64,000 bases of DNA, taken from the NCBI GenBank assembly GCA_963663365.2, contig CAXXIH010000004.1, forward strand, positions 372,001 through 436,000, given 5' to 3'. The notes beneath the pieces were generated by a model. That model was not told the DNA's origin, did not search any database, and saw only the letters and a list, made by a program, of their open reading frames with translations. Made by a program: the position numbers and the translations under genes. The stretch is from G963663365 sp963663365 (GTDB lineage Bacteria; Hinthialibacterota; Hinthialibacteria; Hinthialibacterales; G963663365). How positions within the stretch are numbered: the first letter of the stretch is position 1; each line of letters opens with the position of its first letter. Of this stretch, positions 56,399 to 64,000 are shown piece after piece.

Positions 56399-58039
56399 CT
56401 AGACAATGCACGAACCTTCGATGCATGAGCAGACAAATACTTTTTCATCCCGTCCGCCCGGATGGTAGTAGCGCTCGCGTAATGTTTTAAGAACCAGGTC
56501 AACAGTTTCCTTTTCGCACAGCGCAACGATACATCCACCGAGTCCCGCACCAGTTAGTCCCGCACCGTAGACACCCTCTAAGGGTGTAAGCAGATCCACC
56601 ATGCGATCGATCTCCGGAAGGCTGCAACGATATCCGCCAGGTTGAAGTTCCAAAGCAGATTCCGGCGCCTGCGCATCAGCAAGAGAGATGAGCCGGGCAA
56701 AATCGTCATCGGTGTGGGGGCTGCGAAAATCGGAATACGACTCATTCGTATCGCAAGATTCAGGATCAATAACCGAACAGGCAATCCGGTCGCCGTCATG
56801 CGACGCCGCCATCAGGCAACCCGCTTCATCCAACTCGTTTCTGTCTAAAAGTTCGCCGAATTTACGGCCCCGGGCACATTCCGCTGCACCAAACAGGACA
56901 ACCTCACGTAAAGGATAAGAATCATGCGTGCGGCCAAAGAAATCCCATGCACGCCGGAGTTCATCCTTTAACTCCGTAACATGACTTTCGATTTGCTCGG
57001 GAGATGCAGCAACCGGCAATTCAGCCTGCAGCCGATAGCAATCGGCCAAACTCAAGCCCAGAGTATCCGGCTGGATATCCCGGACTCGAATCAACTTGTC
57101 ACGCAATTCGGGATGACTCTCCCGCAGCCAAACCATGCCCAGTTCGAATGCGGCAACACGCTGATTGTAAACGGCTTTGACCTCTTTCGCCTTCTGGGCG
57201 GTCAAACCTGAATGCGCCAAAATCACCCGCACATTTTCCGGGACTTTGCGATAGGTCCATTGCAGAGGCATAAAGCCGGTCGAAATCACCGAGCCCTGCT
57301 TAGAAAGCAAAATTGCGGCGTGGTCGCCCATTCCTCCGCGTGTACCCACAAACCATTCGCCTTCACCGGCCAGTTCAACAAGTTCGGCGTCTTCAACCGG
57401 AAGTTCCTCAATATCACGGATCGCCAATAGCGAGGCAATAACCAAGGCCGATGAAGATGAAACACCGGCTCCCGGCGGAATATCGCCACCGGCATAGATA
57501 TCCATGCCCCCAAAAGCTTTATCAGGAAAGCGATCCTGTAAGCGTACCGCCGCGGCTGCGATGTAATTGGACCACAGTCCGGGCGTAACACTCGACTTCT
57601 CCAAAAAATTGAGCCACGGTTGCGCGCCGGGATTGGGTATTAGATCGGAAATCCGGAATTGGAAAGGCTCAAACGAATTATCCATATTCCGGCCGCAAAT
57701 AAGGCCATCTCGCCGGGGCCGGAATGCCATCAGCGCCTCACGGCCGAACGCAAAATAATTAACGGTTCCGCCACGATGATCGATATGCACACCCATAAGA
57801 TTGACACGTCCCGGTGCGCGAACCAAAGACCATGTTTCACTGGATGCGCTGTCTTGGTTGAGACATTTCAAAAACTCTTCCCAAACCAGTTTGCGTTCCT
57901 TTACTAGGCCGGGATCGTTTCCATACCAGGTTTCACGGGCAGATTGACCTGCGGCGCTGTCCCACCAGTCCAGCCATTGCTTGGCCGTGGCTGGCGACGG
58001 ACTTTGATAGGTCGGTGGTTTTGTCATGTTCTGAGTCAT
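56399..58039 (-). CDS. galactokinase-like GHMP kinase
   Basis: This 546-residue GHMP kinase has the N-terminal galactokinase-type signature RAPGRVNLMGVHIDHRGG, the phosphate-binding PPGAGVSSSSALVIASLLAI, and the C-terminal GVYGAGLTGAGLGGCIVALC. Real galactokinases have about 380-400 residues and the motif GEHTDYNGG; here Glu is replaced (GVHIDHRGG) and the protein is about 150 residues longer, through an N-terminal extension and inserts. It therefore probably phosphorylates another sugar or uronic acid. No Leloir genes are adjacent. Two in-frame ATG codons (58039, 58027) could start it. Confidence 0.8.
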   Translation of the reverse strand: MTQNMTKPPTYQSPSPATAKQWLDWWDSAAGQSARETWYGNDPGLVKERKLVWEEFLKCLNQDSASSETWSLVRAPGRVNLMGVHIDHRGGTVNYFAFGREALMAFRPRRDGLICGRNMDNSFEPFQFRISDLIPNPGAQPWLNFLEKSSVTPGLWSNYIAAAAVRLQDRFPDKAFGGMDIYAGGDIPPGAGVSSSSALVIASLLAIRDIEELPVEDAELVELAGEGEWFVGTRGGMGDHAAILLSKQGSVISTGFMPLQWTYRKVPENVRVILAHSGLTAQKAKEVKAVYNQRVAAFELGMVWLRESHPELRDKLIRVRDIQPDTLGLSLADCYRLQAELPVAASPEQIESHVTELKDELRRAWDFFGRTHDSYPLREVVLFGAAECARGRKFGELLDRNELDEAGCLMAASHDGDRIACSVIDPESCDTNESYSDFRSPHTDDDFARLISLADAQAPESALELQPGGYRCSLPEIDRMVDLLTPLEGVYGAGLTGAGLGGCIVALCEKETVDLVLKTLRERYYHPGGRDEKVFVCSCIEGSCIV

Positions 58040-58150
58040 TTACGTTAGGCCAAACTCTCCATGAAGGATTGCCATTGAGCTATTTGATAAGAGAAAGTGA
58101 GCGTATAATGATTTGCGCTCTGATGAAATCGGGAATCCCTGGGAGATATC

Positions 58151-60346
58151 ATGTTTAGGCGGCTTCGCACCAAACTTATCGTGGTTTGCATGCTGTTGAC
58201 CGTGGCTACCATCGTGCCGCTGGTCGTGCTGCCTTATCGCGCCTTAGAAGAGCAATCCCGAACCGATGGCGAAAACAAGTTGCGCTTCGCCTCCCGGGAA
58301 CTCGAGCAAATCAACGAAGAAGTTGGAACCACATTAGGAACCGAAGTAGAAGCGCTCAAAAACATCGTCGAAGGCCGGTTCCCAAATGTGTTTGACCCAC
58401 AGAGTCTTCTCAACAACGACAAAAATGCCATCGAGGAGATTCAAAAAAGCATTCGGAATATACCCGGCCAGTTCTCTCGCTATCACACACCTTGGATTCT
58501 GGGCAGCAGTGATTATGCGCAATTAGAATCTGAGCTATGGGATGCTCCTGAAGCGTCCGAAAATCCGGGTTTTTTGCGTCTTGCCTATGGCGAACTCGCG
58601 ATGTGGCGGCACCGTCCATTGTTTTACGACGGAGTAAAGGTCGGCGGGGCATTGGTATATGTGCCGTTCTTAAGACCGAAAGGAAATGTAAGCGCAATGA
58701 AAGTACCCATGGGGTACGAATTGCGTGTAAGCGAGGCCAGGTTCTCCGGAGTACAGGTTGAAATTCCCAGCGTGGAGAATGAAAGTTTTGTTGCCACATT
58801 GAAATCCGAACCGGCGCTGAAAAAGATCGAAACCCAACCGCAGATTTACGCGCCGCGCATGACGATTAACGGCCGTAATGTTTTTGCGCAACTCCATCCT
58901 TTCCGCGACCACAAGGGCGAACTTCGAGGCGTCATTATTTTCTCGATCACCCGTATTGATCCGCTCTGGGATTATATGAAGGACTACATGCTCCCGGGCA
59001 TCGGGCTTTCGGTTATCTTCGCAGTGATTTTGGGCACACTACTGGCACGCAATATTGCCTCACCCATTAATCGGCTTGCCCGTACTGCAAAGAAGATGGC
59101 CTCGGGTGATTTGGCCGCACGCGTTGAAGTAAGCGGTTCAGATGAGATCGCCACGCTTTCCCGGGCATTTAACGATATGGCTGTGACGGTAGAGACAACC
59201 CACTCCGAAATGGAACGGCGTGCCCAGGATCTGCAAGAAAGCAACCGTCTGCTGGAGATGGCCAATCACGAGCTGCATCGGACACGCGAACTCCTCGAAA
59301 ATATTTTGGCCAACATCCGCACGGGAGTTATGGCCCTCGATGTCGATGGCCGGGTAATCCGCCTGAACCGAGCGGCCGCTGAAATTCTGGGCTGCAAACA
59401 GGGCGATGAAGGCCGCCAATACCATGACCTGGTTGGCCGTTCGACATTCGCCAAGCTGATCGAATCAACATTGCATAAAGGCGTATCGATTTTCCAACGG
59501 GAAGTCCATCAGGATAATCAACTCAACCAAACATTGCCTCTTCAAGTCAGTACTGTTCCTATGTTGGATGAGGGGCAGTTAATCGGAATGGTGGTCACAT
59601 TCCACGATCTTTCGAACATCCGCCGGCTTGAGGAACAGTTGATCCGTCAGGATCGTCTTGCGGCTTTGGGCAGGCTCTCCGCTGGAGTTGCACACGAAAT
59701 CCGCAATCCTTTGGGCATCATGAAAGGATCTGCAGAACTCCTAAAAGGACGTTTTGGCGGTCAGCCGGGAGAGGAAGGTTTAACCGACTTCATTTTGGAT
59801 GAAATCGACCGGCTCTCCCGCGTGGTCAGTGATTTTCTCAATTTTGCCCGCCCGCCTGCGCCATCTCTTAAACGGCGCGATGTTAATGACATCATGAAGC
59901 GGGCAACCGCATTTTTAGGCCACCAGGATACCCCTGCGCCTATTGAATACCGTTATCATCTGGCATCCGATTTACCCCCGGTAGGATTGGATGCGGATCT
60001 CTTCCAGCAGGTCATGTTGAACCTTTTGCTGAATGCACAAGAATCAATGCCCAAGGGCGGCATCATCACGATTCGGACAGCATTAACCGAAAGCGCCGAA
60101 GTCGCTATCGAAGTTGTCGATCAAGGTGTAGGTATCGGCAACGAAGCCATGGATCAGATATTCGATCCGTTCTTCAGTTCAAAAGAGAATGGAACCGGAT
60201 TGGGCCTATCGGTTGTTCATCAAATTGTAGTTGGACATGGTGGGCGGATTGAAGTTGAAAGCAAGCCGGACGAAGGCAGTACATTCCGGGTAATCATGCC
60301 CGCCTTCGCTGAAGAGACTGCTGCACCTGTTTCTGCTGCGAGTTAA
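58151..60346 (+). CDS. membrane sensor histidine kinase
   Basis: The 731-residue kinase has an N-terminal membrane segment (LIVVCMLLTVATIVPLVVLP), a long outside sensing domain (about 40-275), a second membrane segment (MLPGIGLSVIFAVILGTLLA), HAMP (ASPINRLARTAKKMASGDLA), a PAS domain (LENILANIRTGVMALDVDGR), the phosphorylated His in GVAHEIRNPLGIMKGSAELL, and an ATPase domain (LNLLLNAQESMP, GTGLGLSVVHQIV). The arrangement is like NtrB- or ZraS-type kinases, often paired with a sigma-54-type regulator. No response regulator is next to it here. GGGAG lies just upstream of the ATG. Confidence 0.93.
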   Translation: MFRRLRTKLIVVCMLLTVATIVPLVVLPYRALEEQSRTDGENKLRFASRELEQINEEVGTTLGTEVEALKNIVEGRFPNVFDPQSLLNNDKNAIEEIQKSIRNIPGQFSRYHTPWILGSSDYAQLESELWDAPEASENPGFLRLAYGELAMWRHRPLFYDGVKVGGALVYVPFLRPKGNVSAMKVPMGYELRVSEARFSGVQVEIPSVENESFVATLKSEPALKKIETQPQIYAPRMTINGRNVFAQLHPFRDHKGELRGVIIFSITRIDPLWDYMKDYMLPGIGLSVIFAVILGTLLARNIASPINRLARTAKKMASGDLAARVEVSGSDEIATLSRAFNDMAVTVETTHSEMERRAQDLQESNRLLEMANHELHRTRELLENILANIRTGVMALDVDGRVIRLNRAAAEILGCKQGDEGRQYHDLVGRSTFAKLIESTLHKGVSIFQREVHQDNQLNQTLPLQVSTVPMLDEGQLIGMVVTFHDLSNIRRLEEQLIRQDRLAALGRLSAGVAHEIRNPLGIMKGSAELLKGRFGGQPGEEGLTDFILDEIDRLSRVVSDFLNFARPPAPSLKRRDVNDIMKRATAFLGHQDTPAPIEYRYHLASDLPPVGLDADLFQQVMLNLLLNAQESMPKGGIITIRTALTESAEVAIEVVDQGVGIGNEAMDQIFDPFFSSKENGTGLGLSVVHQIVVGHGGRIEVESKPDEGSTFRVIMPAFAEETAAPVSAAS

Positions 60347-60371
60347 TTCCGATTCCGGAATTCCGTTGCTT

Positions 60372-61772
60372 TTATTTCATAATCTTCAGGGACCTGGCAT
60401 AAGTCAAATCCATTCCCCGTTGCGTGTAAACCAATCCACGCCAACGAAGATCATTACCTACAGGATAGATGCCATAAACAACGTCTAAAATCCCATTCCT
60501 GTCGATATCGCTAAAAACAATATTCGTCGGGACACCTTCCCCCGGAGTTTGTACAAGTTTTTTCCAACTGCCATCTTCAGCCCGCTGGAAAATACACCAA
60601 ATCGTCTCATGGAATAACTTCCAGGTTCGACGTTTGGGAATATAACGCATCGCTTCAGGTGAGGCATACACAATAAGAATCAGCGGATTGCCATCCCCAA
60701 GCATATCCGCCGAATATACGCGTATTGGCGTAAGCCCTAAAACTGTATCGACTACAGTCTGACCGGTTTGATTTTTCGCCCCGTCTTCAGCCAAAGCGGA
60801 GCCCGTCAACACAACCGCACCTGCTTCTTGATCACGGCCCGGGAAATTTAAATCTTCGTGTCCCACCATCGTAACCGGACGCCATTTGACCTGCGGTGTT
60901 TCTTCATCCGATTCACCCCTTTTAGCAGCGGCGGCATTTTGGGTCTTTTCTGCTTGCTCATCTGCTTTGACCCACCAAATTCCCATCGACCGGGGAACGC
61001 TTTTTAGGTCGTTGGGATTTTGTCTAGAAATGATCTCTTTGCCCCGGGGATTCAAGGTGATACCGGTAATGCTACGGCCATCAACGGAAGACAATAAAAT
61101 CGTCGTAACCTTGGTTTGCGGATTCTCATAGCGAATATAGGCATCGGGATAGGGTCCAATATCCCGGCGTTCCCGGCGCTGAAAGTCTCTACGGCCATTG
61201 GGTTCATAGATGTCCATATCCCGCGAGCGGTAGTTTAGGCAAGCCAACCAAGGGCGTTGACCGCTGTAGCGTCTGAATGTGAATGTGGCAATTGGAGCCG
61301 TATGTGCCTGAAAACGTTTTAGCTCAGTGAAACCACCTGTTCCATCGCCATAAAGAACCGCGACATCTTCATCGCCGGTCAGACGGCCGGTGGCAATCAA
61401 ATCTTGATTGCCATCCAAATCCAAATCGGCAAGATTAACAGATGAAATTGCTTTGGTATCGAGAATTACTTGTCCCAGCGAAAAAACTTGTGACGTGCCT
61501 TGGCGCAAATAGATTAGAATCGCCTTGCCATACAAATCCGCGGTTATGAAATCTTCATTGCCGTCATTATTTAAATCGCCTTCAGCGACAAGCGGCAAAA
61601 GAACTTGGCCTGAATAAAAAGGATTTTGATCAAAGACTTCATTAAAGACATAGGCTTCGATTTCATCCGTGCTGTACGGAAGGACGTTATAGCGCGAGTA
61701 CTGCGCATGTGCAGTCATTCCGGTCGTGACCAGAAGCCAAATCATGAATGCGTTGAAGCGCAGACGGGCCAT
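60372..61772 (-). CDS. secreted FG-GAP/VCBS-repeat protein
   Basis: The 466-residue protein has a signal peptide (FMIWLLVTTGMTAHAQY) and several repeats of the calcium-binding FG-GAP kind: EGDLNNDGNEDFITADLYGK, LADLDLDGNQDLIATGRLTG, LYGDGTGGFTELKRF and SDIDRNGILDVVYGIY. Such repeats form an extracellular beta-propeller. AAGGGAG lies eight bases before ATG 61772. It converges with the histidine kinase gene and follows ispG on the same strand after a 140-base gap. Confidence 0.8.
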   Translation of the reverse strand: MARLRFNAFMIWLLVTTGMTAHAQYSRYNVLPYSTDEIEAYVFNEVFDQNPFYSGQVLLPLVAEGDLNNDGNEDFITADLYGKAILIYLRQGTSQVFSLGQVILDTKAISSVNLADLDLDGNQDLIATGRLTGDEDVAVLYGDGTGGFTELKRFQAHTAPIATFTFRRYSGQRPWLACLNYRSRDMDIYEPNGRRDFQRRERRDIGPYPDAYIRYENPQTKVTTILLSSVDGRSITGITLNPRGKEIISRQNPNDLKSVPRSMGIWWVKADEQAEKTQNAAAAKRGESDEETPQVKWRPVTMVGHEDLNFPGRDQEAGAVVLTGSALAEDGAKNQTGQTVVDTVLGLTPIRVYSADMLGDGNPLILIVYASPEAMRYIPKRRTWKLFHETIWCIFQRAEDGSWKKLVQTPGEGVPTNIVFSDIDRNGILDVVYGIYPVGNDLRWRGLVYTQRGMDLTYARSLKIMK

Positions 61773-61912
61773 GTGAAAACTCCCTTGCCTAAAATAAAGA
61801 CAATGCACACGCTAATTCGGTGCCAATACGGAAAAGAATACAATTCCTTTTCCATGAGAGTAACACATAAAGTTGGAACTGCCCGGGAAAGAGTCAACCT
61901 AAAACAACAGAA

Positions 61913-62815
61913 TCAAGCCTGTGATGTGGGAGCGGGTTTTGTTTGCAAACGGGGTAAGCCCAGATAATGGAGCAGCAGGCCACCGGCAACAACCTCCAAA
62001 CGAGCATCCTCTGTAAGTGAAATGCGTAGCGTGTCGCCTATACCATCTTGCAGAAGCGCCCCGATCCCGGTCCAAGAATTAACAATCGCACTTCTTCCCA
62101 AACCGGCCTCCGTCACACCCAAATGAAGAGGATAGGGAAGTTTTTCAGCGGCGATTTTGTAAGCCTCGATCATCAAACGGGCACTGTTGGCCTTCAACGA
62201 GACAATAATATCCTCAAATCCTTCTCCGGTGAGCACCTCAACCGAACGAATGGCGGAAATTGCCAACGCTTCCGCTGAATGAGGCCCATACTCCGCAAGC
62301 AGTTCTTTTTCTAAAGATCCGGCATTCACGCCTACGCGAATCGAAACTCCTCTGCGTTTGGCTTCTTGGGCGATTTCCCGTACCAGCGAACGATCCCCGA
62401 TATTCCCGGGATTGATTCGAAGTTTATGACAGCCTTTTTCGAGCGCAGCTAAAGCGAGCCGGGCCTGGAAATGGATGTCGGCTACTACCGGAATCGGAGA
62501 AGCCTGAACAATCTCTCCGAATGGTTCGACACAATCCTTTTTGGGAACAGACACCCGTGTGTAATCGCAATGAAAAGAGCCTATCTCCAAACAGGCCTCC
62601 CACGCATTCAATTCCATAAGGATATTGCGTTCCCGCTCGTCCAATCGCTGGGGATCGACATCGGCGGTTTTCTGTATTTCTTGGATAACTGCATCGACCT
62701 CGGTTGTTGGTACTTTGACCATTGTCTGCACAGAAACCGGCTGGTCCCCCCCCACAGGGATATCAGCAACCATAACCTTATGGCAATCGCGGCGCGGTTT
62801 GGTAGGTAATTTCAC
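61913..62815 (-). CDS. ispG: IspG-like protein lacking the C-terminal iron-sulfur domain
   Basis: IspG reduces methylerythritol cyclodiphosphate to HMBPP in isoprenoid synthesis, using a 4Fe-4S cluster held by a C-terminal domain (a CPxCGR-type motif and a later Cys and Glu). The TIM-barrel part is complete: VSVQTMVKVPTTEVD, IPVVADIHFQARLALAALE, CHKLRINPGNIGDRSLV, IRVGVNAGSLEKELLAEYG, YPLHLGVTEAGLG and GIGDTLRISLT. It then ends at 300 residues with PAPTSQA, and no CPxCGR follows in any frame before the next gene. An insertion of about 25 residues (QRLDERERNILMELNAWEAC) sits before the RVSVP strand. It starts at GTG 62815, overlapping the upstream gene (GTGA). Confidence 0.85.
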   Translation of the reverse strand: MKLPTKPRRDCHKVMVADIPVGGDQPVSVQTMVKVPTTEVDAVIQEIQKTADVDPQRLDERERNILMELNAWEACLEIGSFHCDYTRVSVPKKDCVEPFGEIVQASPIPVVADIHFQARLALAALEKGCHKLRINPGNIGDRSLVREIAQEAKRRGVSIRVGVNAGSLEKELLAEYGPHSAEALAISAIRSVEVLTGEGFEDIIVSLKANSARLMIEAYKIAAEKLPYPLHLGVTEAGLGRSAIVNSWTGIGALLQDGIGDTLRISLTEDARLEVVAGGLLLHYLGLPRLQTKPAPTSQA

Positions 62816-64000
62816 AGGCGTCGCTCCTTATCTTCCTTCTTAATTTTTTCGATAAGCCGGGCCTCGGCTTCGGCCTCCGCATTGCGGCCCGCCAGCTTTA
62901 AGAGTTCTAAACGCCGGATGTGATAGTCGACTTTTGCCGGGAACCGTTCGATAGCCGTTTCAATACTTTCCATGGCTTCAGGCAAACGCCCGATCTTTGC
63001 ATATTCTTCCGCAAGATCGCCATATAAAAAGGCTTGGTCGGGATTCGTTTCGACGGCTTTTTCTAAATAATGCAGTCCCACCGCCCGGTCATTAAAACCT
63101 GCCCAGTTTCGGTTACGGAAACACAATTCTTTTCCGTAGGTATTCATGAGGCGGGCATCACCCGGCTGCCATTCGAGGGCACTTTGGTGGGCTGGAATTT
63201 CATCTTCCTGCAAATGCCGCTTGGCTAATGCAACATCCTGATAAAGCCTACTCATGTAAGGGCCCAGAACAAGAGACCACCAGCACGACACCAACAAAAA
63301 CACGGCTGCCGTCATAGCAATCCGGCGGGGACGATCCCAAACCGGCTCCCCCCAGGAATCTCCTTTCCCGGGAGCATTGAGCAAACCGAGAGAGATACCG
63401 AACAAAATAGCGAATTCACCCAATTCGCTCTCGAAATCCGCCAAATTGACAAGCACATAACCAAGCAACATGCCCGCCGCCGATAACGACGCCAATCCGC
63501 TACGTGTACGGCAGCGCCACCCCGCAATCAGCAACCAAATAAAAATCAGAAGCCCCACCGGCCCCATTTCAACAGCCGCATCCAAAAACAAATTATGGGC
63601 TTCATTGGCTTCCGCATCACCGGGGCGCATCACCGTGGTGACATTGGCTGCATAGCCATCCAAGCCGGTTCCCCACGGGAAAAGTTTTGCAATGACAAAC
63701 ACGGCACCCCGGTAATACATAAGCCGGGCCATGATTGTCTTGGATTCAAGAAGCCTGCCACCCAAAAGCCCGGCTCCAGCCAACATCGCGGCCGCGGCCA
63801 GCGGTATCAAAATCAACGCGCCTCCAATCCAAACCACGCGGCGCTGCTTGGCAGACAATAAGGACCAACGAGCCATGAATTCATAGAAGAAAATGGAAAA
63901 TGCAACGAATGCGGCGGCACCGACACCGGCCCGCGAATGCGTTTGCACAATACAAACCAGCAAGATCAACAGTCCGGCACTGGAGATGGCGCGGATAAGA
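62812..64000 (-). CDS. O-antigen ligase/polymerase-like membrane protein with TPR tail (5' end outside window)
   Basis: The frame is open to the right window edge, so the N-terminus is missing. The visible part has the Wzy/WaaL pattern: VQTHSRAGVGAAAFVAFSIF, then membrane segments, FPWGTGLDGYAANVTTV, EANEAHNLFLDAAVEMGPVG, and further helices to about residue 240. The last 130 residues are TPR-like (LEKAVETNPDQAFLYGDLAE, IGRLPEAMESIETAIERFPA). Such proteins join O-antigen or other polysaccharide units to a carrier or polymerise them. The stop overlaps the ispG start. Confidence 0.8.
   Translation of the reverse strand, partial: LIRAISSAGLLILLVCIVQTHSRAGVGAAAFVAFSIFFYEFMARWSLLSAKQRRVVWIGGALILIPLAAAAMLAGAGLLGGRLLESKTIMARLMYYRGAVFVIAKLFPWGTGLDGYAANVTTVMRPGDAEANEAHNLFLDAAVEMGPVGLLIFIWLLIAGWRCRTRSGLASLSAAGMLLGYVLVNLADFESELGEFAILFGISLGLLNAPGKGDSWGEPVWDRPRRIAMTAAVFLLVSCWWSLVLGPYMSRLYQDVALAKRHLQEDEIPAHQSALEWQPGDARLMNTYGKELCFRNRNWAGFNDRAVGLHYLEKAVETNPDQAFLYGDLAEEYAKIGRLPEAMESIETAIERFPAKVDYHIRRLELLKLAGRNAEAEAEARLIEKIKKEDKERRL

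Noticed and set aside
1..64000. CRISPR arrays, insertion sequences, prophage genes or rRNA
   Set aside because: No regularly spaced repeats, transposase or phage-type proteins, or rRNA sequence were seen.

Overview
The window looks like an ordinary chromosomal stretch of a Gram-negative bacterium, probably from an uncultured lineage assembled from a metagenome. The outer-membrane signs are an LptF/LptG-type lipopolysaccharide permease, a lipoprotein with a lipobox, ComEC, CcmC/CcmD, TatA and polyprenyl-linked polysaccharide glycosyltransferases. GC content is moderate. The carbohydrate genes (DUF2961/GH172, BNR_4, UxaE, URO-D-like) fit PVC- or FCB-adjacent groups such as Sumerlaeota, Hydrogenedentota or Lentisphaerota, but that is only an impression. 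There is no phage, integrase, transposase or CRISPR array. Both ends cut through genes.

Layout. 1-3.6 kb: ECF sigma factor, anti-sigma factor and a secreted DUF3352-like protein, all leftward. 3.7 kb: tRNA-Tyr. 4-6.8 kb: a divergent pair of secreted carbohydrate-related proteins. 7.1-10.1 kb: aroB facing a translationally coupled HD phosphohydrolase and YwgA/Panacea-like pair. 10.4-14.1 kb: smc, carrying an apparent one-base frameshift in the hinge. 15.2-19.1 kb: a hexuronate operon (uxaE, uxaC, aldo/keto reductase). 19.2-23.7 kb: a methyltransferase, catalase, a gene-poor stretch and a HARE-HTH protein. 23.9-33.9 kb: mnmA, a URO-D-like protein, a secreted orphan, thyX, an IF-2B-like protein, an LptF-type permease, gpsA and a MNT/HEPN toxin-antitoxin pair.

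33.9-39.4 kb: dnaA with an AT-rich upstream region holding a perfect DnaA box (a candidate oriC), then a leftward run of tatA, two STAS proteins, a zinc-ribbon protein and an apparently orphan type III-like DNA methyltransferase whose 3' end abuts that region. 39.8-44.9 kb: a fused TagA/initiating glycosyltransferase, a Gfo/Idh/MocA oxidoreductase and the RloA/RloB (AbiL-like) defence pair under its own promoter. 45-49 kb: a LON-domain protein, the primary sigma factor with a near-consensus promoter and a strong terminator, and a TPR protein. 49-64 kb: comEC, cstA, ccmC/ccmD, gatB, a galactokinase-like GHMP kinase, a histidine kinase, an FG-GAP-repeat protein, an IspG that lacks its iron-sulfur domain, and an O-antigen-ligase-like protein.

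Most of the window is housekeeping, with small immunity-like modules (HD+YwgA, HARE-HTH, MNT/HEPN, orphan methyltransferase, RloAB) scattered singly among it rather than grouped in one island. The best leads are the IspG without an iron-sulfur domain, the methyltransferase operon beside dnaA, and the HD+YwgA pair.
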